Of a stretch of 64,000 nt of DNA, positions 58,101-64,000 are shown piece by piece (position 1 is the first letter of the stretch; each line of letters starts with the position of its first letter). The position numbers and the translations under genes are program-made. Under the pieces are notes generated by a model that saw only the letters and a list, made by a program, of their open reading frames with translations, searched no databases and had not been told where the DNA came from. The DNA is from Chamaelirium japonicum (taxonomy: Eukaryota; Streptophyta; Magnoliopsida; Liliales; Melanthiaceae): contig OX393549.1 of assembly GCA_947650365.1 (NCBI GenBank), positions 94,438,048 through 94,502,047 of the forward strand, read 5' to 3'.

Positions 58101-60302
58101 GTCCCACCAAGTGATGACAACCGTCTTAAGGTCTTCCTCGGGTTCCACACATAGGTAGAACTGTAGAAATAGATCCATGTGATATCTTTCACCTCCCGAT
58201 TAGTGGAACATGCTCCGTAGACTAGGAGAAATCAGAAGATTGGAGGAGCTAGTGGTGAAGCCCCCGTTTGGCTCATCAGATTGAAACCGAAACCATCAAA
58301 ATTTAAAATTTTAAAAACGAAACCGAAACCGAAACCACCGAAACTTCGATCCGAAATTCCGAAACCGATCCTCGGTGGGCGGACCGAAACCGAAACCACA
58401 AGGGGAGGGGGTGTCGTGATGCCAATGCCAGACCGCCATTTATGGATTTAGAGAAGTAAAAGAGGAGAGAGATAGGCTATTGGCGTTGCAACCGGTAGAA
58501 ACCCTAGACCTCGCACCTAGGGGGAGAAGGCATCACATCATGAACAGGGGGGGGGGAGGGCCTCACTCGGTTACACCTCTGTGGAACTTGAAAGGACCCT
58601 CTCTTCGATTTTCATTTATCCGATGCTCAAATGAAGCTATTACAATGCTTATGCAGGGGAGGTGTGAAAACTTTCGAAGCCTTTCCTCTTCATGATCTCC
58701 TCAATATGGGAAATCCCTTTCCAAGCCTTCCTCTTCGTCAATGATTATGGCCTGGTCAATTGTTTGATTCACTACTCTAAGGTCAGTTCCCTTACAACAT
58801 CTTGAGTTTTAGGAAAGAATCTTCTGAATTTTAAAAAGAAAAATGAAAATCTAAACCCTGAAAGTACTCAAGAGGGGCTTATAGCTCAAATGCTAATAAA
58901 ATCCCGGCATAAAAGCAAATAAACACCCACGACCCAAACAACTAGATGGAGCCAACTACATAAAAGAAAAAAAAAAGTGACCATTGCTTTGCATGTAGAG
59001 AGAATTCGCCTCTGTAGTTGTAGTTGTCCTGTGTGGGCTCGGATCTGCACCAATTATTCTTTTTAATGCACCTTGAACTATTAGTAGTGTCTAATTACCA
59101 AATCCTAGTTTTTGACCTTTGCTGATTCGAATAATTGTAGTCGTGTCAAATCATTCTCTGACGTTTGTGAGCATGCCTATGAACTATTGCTATTTGCAAG
59201 CGAGCGAGAGGGAGGGAGAGAGAGGAGGGAGGGAGGAGGGAGGAGGGAGGAGGGAGGAGGGAGGGAGAGAGTGAGAGTGAGATCCCTTCTTGTCTATTAG
59301 CTTAAAAGTAAAGTTTGTACAGGCCAATCGGGCGAATTGTATGATTGCGAAACTTTGCTAGTTCTCTTATCTTTTCTATTACTCAATTATTGCGCTTATA
59401 GAACTCTTGCGCGTGTGTTTGTGCATTATTTTCCATGTTAATAAATGCATATTTTCTGCCGAATTTGTCAGAGGAGCATCTTTCCTGAATTATGTTAGTT
59501 TAATCGATCGCTGGTGCATTCTCACCGACCTACCTTCCCTAACTGTATTTTGTCTCACATTTTGTTCTTGGACCACTGAACTAACTTAGTGAGTTTGGCT
59601 ATCACATTTTCAAAGCAATTCTAGTAGTTAATTTGTTGTTGACCTTAATAACAGCAATATTAAATCACCGTTGTGATTTATTTACGTACAATTTCACACG
59701 TATTGAAGCAAAAGAAACCTTTAACTTGTTTGCTCTTGAGATCTGTACCGCTAATGCTTAGTCTTGCCAGATCTTCCGAATCCTGCAACATTCAGCCGAC
59801 ACTGCATATTACTTTTCTATGAATACGTCTTTGTTATAGTTATTTCAATAATATCGTATTGTCTTACTAGTTACATATGTTGGTAGAGAAAATTGTCTGT
59901 TGGTCAACGTGCACATAATACCTTCTCAAAATGCACGTTTATCAGTCTATAATAGATGCATTTCATATCATGTTGTTTGTCTGTTGGTAGTGACTTCCAG
60001 TTAGTTTTTTGATCTGTTGCTTCCAAGCATTTGATCTTGATTTTAAACAGTCTCCAAGTACAATGAGTATTATGCCTGCTTTCCTATGGTATATTGTTGA
60101 TGGTAGCTGTGGTTTATGCCTGATTTTATGTGGCTGAGCTTACTTAAAAATATTTATCAATTTACTCTCTTATTTCAACTATATTTGTTGCCGATACTGT
60201 TTCACTTACAGAATGTCTTGACAGGGCCATCAAGGTTGTGTGAATGCATTAGCATGGAACTCAAAAGGCTCACTCTTAATATCAGGATCAGATGATACAA
60301 GA
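41646..60302 (+). CDS. ASG2: DCAF-type WD40 protein, ASG2/WDTC1-like, first three exons, partial
   Basis: ASG2 of Arabidopsis (At5g10940) is a WD40/TPR protein of the DCAF class, thought to be a substrate receptor for CUL4-DDB1 ubiquitin ligases and involved in seed germination. Exon 1 (41646-41717) encodes 24 residues, MEPWNFPDGNVTSCVEGRRI and four more. Exon 2 (44129-44197) encodes DVNHRLQMHSSLIQRLALEK and three more, matching the ASG2 block before the first WD repeat. Exon 3 (60225-60302) encodes GHQGCVNALAWNSKGSLLIS then GSDDTR, the first WD40 repeat. All junctions are GT-AG in phase 0. Intron 1 is 2.4 kb and intron 2 is 16.0 kb; both are loaded with transposons. The next WD exon is not found to 64000, so intron 3 exceeds 3.7 kb. 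The visible coding sequence has no defect. The symbol is assigned from remembered similarity. Confidence 0.88.
41946..42830 (-). pseudogene. hAT transposase relic (TTF-type/ZMYM1-like) in intron 1
   Basis: hAT transposases are RNase H-fold cut-and-paste enzymes. Minus-strand landmarks: SIPNMDDKFVVPRSP (about 42740), LNNRFTEVNTELLLC, FYPSDF, VETKKDIIHPLVYFFVKLAL, ILPVATA and, after a deletion of the expected VERAFSAM segment and a frame change, MGDQWMNDCLV and QRFQNMKT. The left end CAGTGGCGGCTCTAGGAATT looks like a hAT terminus. The N-terminal half and other end are missing. Non-functional. Confidence 0.85.
43081..43165. repeat. Compound CT/AT/CA microsatellite
   Basis: Successive CT, AT and CA tracts. 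The sequence after it to about 43560 holds GTGTCGGACACCGACAC-like repeat phrases but no gene. Confidence 0.9.
43569..43671. repeat. Two-copy direct repeat, about 61-bp offset
   Basis: GATAGGTTGAAGCCAAAACT with its following AAATTGCAGCCGTTCC occurs twice in tandem. The second copy is the left arm of the inverted-repeat element at 43617-43769. Confidence 0.88.
43617..43769. mobile_element. MITE with AACCTCAAAGGATC ends
   Basis: The left end AACCTCAAAGGATCAGATAG is an exact inverted match to the right end for over 20 bases, and similarity continues to CGTT. The centre contains GAGTGCGATTCAT, a variant of the dispersed motif. Another motif copy (TGTGCGATTCACCGATCGG) follows at about 43831. Confidence 0.82.
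44198..45859. other. Start of intron 2, no recognisable gene
   Basis: AT-rich intron sequence. Short open frames (44685-44960 plus, 45257-45451 minus) show no domain. Confidence 0.5.
45860..46985 (+). pseudogene. Ty3/gypsy pol relic (reverse transcriptase/RNase H)
   Basis: Gypsy pol copies retrotransposon RNA. Degenerate landmarks appear in order: IDLVPGFRLPHL (about 45912), DLRSG (about 46236), YKWLVMSFG (about 46328), FIGKFVLLYFDGILVNNTTL (about 46408; the catalytic FDD is FDG), LKKCTVH (about 46535), VDGIKL, and an RNase H-like FNQVFKMVSEASHAGIG (about 46850). Frame changes and stops are frequent. No LTRs, gag or integrase are recognised nearby. It lies within intron 2 of the WD40 gene. 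Confidence 0.8.
45922..46064. repeat. Two-copy tandem duplication, 72-bp unit
   Basis: CCAGGCT..AGGTTGCCCC through TAGTTGCATCAACATG occurs twice with a few differences, inside the gypsy relic. Confidence 0.88.
46986..47949. other. Intron sequence, nothing recognised
   Basis: AT-rich, with only short open frames such as 47739-47987 minus. Confidence 0.5.
47950..48260. repeat. Palindrome-rich segment
   Basis: Dense short palindromes: GCATATGCGCATATGC (about 47995), CCGCACAATGTGTTGTGCGG and further CACAATG/ATTGTG pairs. This suggests an internally repeated MITE; clear ends were not defined. Confidence 0.5.
48261..49361. other. Intron sequence, nothing recognised
   Basis: No credible exon or transposon domain seen. 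Confidence 0.5.
49362..49482. repeat. Tandem repeat, 51-bp unit, about 2.4 copies
   Basis: Units start TGCATCAATCTTGGTTTT at 49362, 49413 and 49464 and are nearly identical. Confidence 0.93.
50206..50705. repeat. LTR-like direct repeat, copy 1 (partner 58412-59049)
   Basis: Begins TGCCGTGATGC and ends GATCTGCA. It shares CTAGACCTCGCACCTAGGGG, GCTATTACAATGCTTAT and TGGAGCCAACTACATAAAAG with the partner. TG..CA borders suit an LTR, but no primer-binding site is recognised. Confidence 0.7.
53759..55853 (-). mobile_element. Solo LTR nested in the hAT transposase, 5-bp target duplication
   Basis: The 2095-bp insert has TG..CA borders (TGTATGAG / GTCTACA on the plus strand) and AGCAC duplications at 53754-53758 and 55854-55858. 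On the minus strand a TATAAAAGG box (about 54223-54230) follows a long repeat-filled U3 and precedes a leader-like R/U5. No internal retrotransposon genes are present, so recombination has left a single LTR. Which superfamily it belongs to cannot be told. Confidence 0.88.
54715..55825. repeat. Hairpin minisatellite, about 19 copies in 346-bp higher-order units
   Basis: The core CCCTGGTCATCAGGG, extended by AAATTT/AAA on its sides, is a perfect hairpin repeated about 19 times. Most copies are followed by a second palindrome AAGTCTTCCAGACTT and TAGCCAAATTT. Variants repeat in the same order every 346 bp (for example 55032, 55378, 55724). It fills the U3 of the solo LTR. Open frames inside are repeat-encoded. 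Confidence 0.95.
56860..57640. repeat. GGA/GAA-rich 5' region of the hAT with repeated GATCGCAGTCG blocks
   Basis: Long purine tracts (GGA)n with poly-A runs, and repeats of GATCGCAGTCGGACTC-like boxes at about 57249, 57370 and 57609. On the transposase strand this is a CT-rich leader/promoter. E/K-rich open frames on the plus strand are composition artefacts. Confidence 0.85.
58412..59049. repeat. LTR-like direct repeat, copy 2 (partner 50206-50705)
   Basis: Begins TGTCGTGATGCC and ends GATCTGCA. It contains an extra segment of about 140 bp relative to copy 1. Bases 58073-58411 between it and the outer TIR element include repeated CCGAAACC phrases. Confidence 0.7.
59203..59285. repeat. GGGA/GGA microsatellite
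   Basis: GGGAGGA units followed by GAGAGTGAGAG. The stretch 59286-60224 is intron without recognised features, ending in the exon 3 acceptor (CTTGACAG). Confidence 0.92.
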
Positions 60303-61199
60303 GTATAATTCTGTGAACTTATCCATAAACATATATAATTTAATATGAAGTAGCACTTTGTGAATTTGTTGGTCATGATGCTCACATGTTAAGTTTTTTT
60401 TTCATTTGTGTCAAATATGAAGAGTTCAATGTGGGTCTAGGTTATAACTGATACGTTCCTGTACAGTTTGTTGATAGAAGTGATTTGCTATATTGTTTAA
60501 GTAGACTTTGATACAATTTTGCACCATTTGGCTAAGGAACTTGGTATCAAACTTGGAATACCGTGTCAGTTTTAAAATAGGTAAAACCATGGGCTTAGTG
60601 TAAAATTTGGTGATCATAGTAGTTGCATTACTTGGATTTTTGTTCTTAAATTGAAAGAATTAAAAAAGGATCACATACTTAAAATCTGTATAGAGTTTTT
60701 GAAAAGTTGTAGTCACGTGGACTGAAGTATTCATATTGTAACCAGTTGTTAGTTAACTTAGTTATGCATATCTTGGACGTGTATCAGGCATCAATGTTGC
60801 TCAATATTGCAAATATACATGCGCCATGTTATGAAGGATTAAAGTTTTATATATTTGGTATAGATGTATGTTTATGTTGTTTGTAAGATATATTTCTTTG
60901 ATATTAATTTGTCCTTTGGAGTTTAATAGTGTCTAATCTGTTTACAAACTGTCTTCCTTCCCTTTCTTGTGCTACTATGAAATTCAAATATCATTTCTTC
61001 CATCGCCTACTGCTTCTACTCCTGCTCCTGTTCACGTTCCTTGATTGTAAGATCTTCAGTTAACATGTAGGATTTGTCTGTGTGTTGTGCAAATATGAGA
61101 TAGCTCATAGTACATCATGTGTTTATTTGCATCAAGCATGTATCTAAAATGTTCCAAATACGTCTATTTGTCACATAGAAGATTTCCAAAACTGCCTAG
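60303..61199. other. Intron 3 sequence, nothing recognised
   Basis: AT-rich. No further WD40 exon is found. Confidence 0.5.
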
Positions 61200-61530
61200 T
61201 TACAATACACCGCGTTTGCTTTATAAGGGCTTTTGGAGCCGTCTTTCATTGTAAGGTTTGGAGAAAATTGTAGAGAGTTTGGAGATCAGCGAGGAGAGAA
61301 TGAGAGGTGACGAATATCGAGGAGATCGTTGTTGTGAGTGATTCCCCTGTAAAATCGAGGAGACTTATTCCTTCAGATCACGATTCGCAAGATAGTGAAG
61401 CGCAGGTTTTCTAAACTGGACGTAGGTAGGTTTTGCCGAACCGGGGTAAATCTTTGTGCCTTCTTTTTTACTTTTCGGTACGTATTCTCTCGTTGCTTGT
61501 TTCTTCCATCGATTGTTAGATCCCAGGTTG
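61200..61530 (+). mobile_element. LTR retrotransposon leader/LTR remnant
   Basis: TTATAAGGGC TATA-like box, then a segment ending in TGGACGTAGGTAGG, TTGCCGAACCGGGGTAAATC and TTTGTGCC. This phrase is typical of the R/U5 region of plant LTR retrotransposons. No coding part or second LTR is visible. Confidence 0.6.
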
Positions 61531-61879
61531 TGCCCAATCTACAAAATGATTACGTATGATGACAAATTTCTTGCAAATTCGTAAAGATATGAAGGGCAAT
61601 GTTTGCTCCATAAAATCCCACACGCTACCATTGTTATTCGGTAACTCGGAGGGCTAATGCAACACCACGTGACTTTACAAAAAGAAGCTGAATGCACAAC
61701 CAAGTGAATTTTCCAGCAGATCAACTTATAACATGCCAACCAGGATTTGCGGTGACAACAAGCAGTAGGTGGTTAGTGGTTACGTACAAACACACGATCA
61801 ACTCGGAAGCAGGAACATGGCACAGTCAGAGAGAATGAGTATCATAGTAACACAAATAATTGATATGTTGAGCGGGAGT

Positions 61880-62110
61880 TAGCGCACTTGCTGGCGGGAA
61901 AAAAATTATTGAAAAAATTTGAAAAGTTATCCACAACTATAAATAGGACATCAGGCCGACAGTGAAGAGGTCCATGATCATTCAACCAAACATCTTTTTT
62001 CGTATGTAAGTTGCCCTCAACTTATTTACCTTTATTGTAATTTACCCTTTCTAGTTCTAGTTGTAGTAATTATTTTATTATGCAATAAAGTTACTTTTAG
62101 TGATTTCTGT
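61880..62110 (+). promoter_or_regulatory. LTR-like promoter and polyadenylation signal
   Basis: CTATAAATAGGACATC (about 61940) followed 140 bases later by GCAATAAAG (about 62083). A close TATA box to AATAAA arrangement suggests an LTR U3-R. No protein-coding sequence accompanies it. Confidence 0.4.
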
Positions 62111-62436
62111 TTTTTTTTGCATGGCTCACGCCTTTTACTTGAGATGCGATTTTGATGCCTACACTTGTTTCAATTACATTTTCATTTATGCATCAACTTT
62201 AGTTTCAATGCAATTTCCTTTTTCTCAATAACCCTAATAGAAATTTTAAGTCCTCTTAATTGAGGCAGTCAAAACCGTACGCCAAGTAAGTTCCCAAGCA
62301 ATTAGCGGAGCCTTCACACTATCAATTAATCTATATAGTAAGATAAGATATTTCTCTTTTTGCATGCTAAGATTTCCTCACACCGATTTGGGATTAGAAA
62401 CAAGGAGGAACAACAACCCTGTATTGGCTCTTATAC

Positions 62437-62645
62437 CATGTCAAACGAGGAAGAGATGGAGAGTAAAGAAATTAGAAGAAGAATGGTGAGACGAAGAAGA
62501 CATAATTCATGTCCCACCACTATACTGTTTCATGTCCCACCACTATACCATGTCAAACGAGGAAGAGATGGAGAGTAAAGAAATTAGAAGAAGAATGGTG
62601 AGAAGAAGAAGACATAATTCATGTCCCACCACTATACTGTTTCTG
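62437..62645. repeat. Two-copy tandem duplication, about 112-bp unit
   Basis: CATGTCAAACGAGGAAGAGA to CACCACTATACTGTTTC occurs twice, and a 22-bp CATGTCCCACCACTATAC phrase is repeated at the junction. The copies differ by about one base. Confidence 0.92.
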
Positions 62646-62659
62646 TGTTTGGTGTTCTG

Positions 62660-64000
62660 TGGTTGATCATGGCTTGTCCATTCTGAAGCCCAAATGTGTC
62701 AAGGATGAACCCTGTCTCCTTGTCCATATTTAGTATTTCCTATGTTTTTCCTCTTTTATTTTATTTTTGCTCTGAGATGCATAGTATATAAATGCATGGA
62801 GAGATATGGTATACACGTAGGTACATTGCGTTTGCCGAACAGATCACTAGGTGTGTCCATGGCATGCCTAGGACTCTAGGAGTGTTCTCCTTGTCATGTT
62901 TTGCCCCCATGTGGGCAAACAATAAATCTTAAAATAGCATGTTGTCTAGTATTAGGTAACTGATACTAGTGATGCCTCAGACATTAATAAATTTTCATGT
63001 ATCAAAGCTTTGGTTCATCTATTGCTTATATGCATATAGTGTTATCTCTGCATGGACTAGGAACCATAGGTTCTGCACCAAGATGAGTAGGCATCCATAA
63101 CATGAGCATGTTCTCATTTCTGGAGATGTTACAATGTTGAGGCGAGGGAAGGAGGGAATGCAGGCGTGTCATTTTCAGCCTCACTGCCATCCATCGCGAT
63201 GAGTAAAACAAGATTTGAGAATTTGGGTTCGGGCCTAGGTTCAGATAGTAGAAGAACAAACCAGTTCTGGCCTGATTCGCTCGATTTAGATTCAAATCAG
63301 TCTTTTCAGATCAACTCTCGTACTATATGAAATGTATAGTAACTACTGGTTATATATATCATATATGTCATTCAAACTAATAGAACAATGATGTGAATCA
63401 AGACCCGAATTGGGGGCATAATGCGGGTATGAGGGTTAATATTGATCAAAATCCAAACCTGTTTGGATAAACCTATTTAGTTTCGAATGAACTCTCGAAC
63501 AATGGAATTAAGTTCCATATATTTTGGTATTTTGATACCAACCCCATCCCTATCTGAGTCCATTATGTTCCTATGTCTATCTGCTCTATTACAGATCAAG
63601 TTGATGTTCTATTTTGTCATTCTTTATGACAATAGGCCAGAGTCACACAATTAGTTATCTTTTACACCTGTCAAGCTCATGGTCTTATTGATCATTACAA
63701 CTAGCCACCGTTTTGCCAACCTATATATGCCTGCGTATCTGCCTCAACTCATTGTTTCCGGTGTTCAAACTCAAGCAACTATTGTCATCTTCATCATTAA
63801 TCCTTTCTTCTGAATTGTAAATGCCCTTTTCTCATAATAAATTGCACTGCAATAACTTTCCTCTGTAAGAAGCCCATCATCTGTTGACTTCATGGATGCA
63901 ACGTGATGCAGATCCATCACGATTATAAGAGTGGACCTCATGTGCATGGATTTCAGAGCTTAGTGGGTCATGTTTCAGTCATTTTTTAGCTTTATGTAGT
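62660..64000. other. Intron 3 sequence to the window edge
   Basis: No exon of the WD40 gene or other gene is recognised. A GGTTCGGGCC repeat-like phrase occurs near 63226. Confidence 0.5.

Noticed and set aside
61880..62110. Host gene promoter
   Set aside because: A TATA box closely followed by AATAAA with no coding sequence fits an LTR better than a gene start.

Overview
The window is nuclear DNA of a flowering plant. The evidence is spliced genes with GT-AG introns, plant gene families (14-3-3, a DCAF-type WD40 protein, RBR ubiquitin ligase, nascent polypeptide-associated complex alpha, pepsin-like aspartic protease), many microsatellites and dense plant transposons. The GC-rich 14-3-3 exon hints at a monocot, but I cannot fix the species. 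A run of exactly 500 N (8648-9147) marks a scaffold join.

Layout. (1) 1-1424: 5' half of a 14-3-3 gene on the minus strand, running off the left edge. (2) 1.4-11.4 kb: no intact gene; a mosaic of small inverted-repeat elements, including a Mutator-like element with a perfect 9-bp target duplication, LTR-like debris and tandem repeats. (3) 11.4-13.2 kb: a frameshifted aspartic protease relic and a GC-rich block carrying a 20-bp motif that recurs through the window. (4) 13.26 to about 39.4 kb: what I read as one very large Helitron on the minus strand. Its 3' end (hairpin plus CTAG, then T) is at 13263 and a probable 5' end lies near 39.4 kb. It carries a four-exon Rep/helicase gene with one in-frame stop, an apparently intact 11-exon RPA1-like gene, a dsRNA-binding-motif open frame, and pieces of unrelated host genes, separated by many internally duplicated segments. 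(5) 39.4-41.2 kb: AT microsatellites holding two long hairpin-forming elements. (6) 41.65 kb to the right edge: a plus-strand gene matching Arabidopsis ASG2 (a DCAF/WDTC1-type WD40 protein). Only its first three exons are visible, at 41.65, 44.13 and 60.23 kb.

The 16-kb second intron of that gene is a nested transposon trap. A TIR element with an 8-bp duplication (50808-58064) contains a hAT transposon with a perfect 8-bp duplication (51429-57841). That hAT is interrupted within its transposase by a solo LTR (53759-55853, 5-bp duplication). The LTR holds about 19 copies of a short hairpin arranged in 346-bp higher-order units. A Ty3/gypsy pol relic and a second hAT relic also lie in this gene's introns.

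The two ends of the window are working host genes; nearly everything between is mobile DNA. The most unusual object is the Helitron: replication-initiator/helicase, single-strand-binding protein and a dsRNA-binding protein in one element, together with captured exons. All identifications come from reading and translating the sequence; no database search was run.
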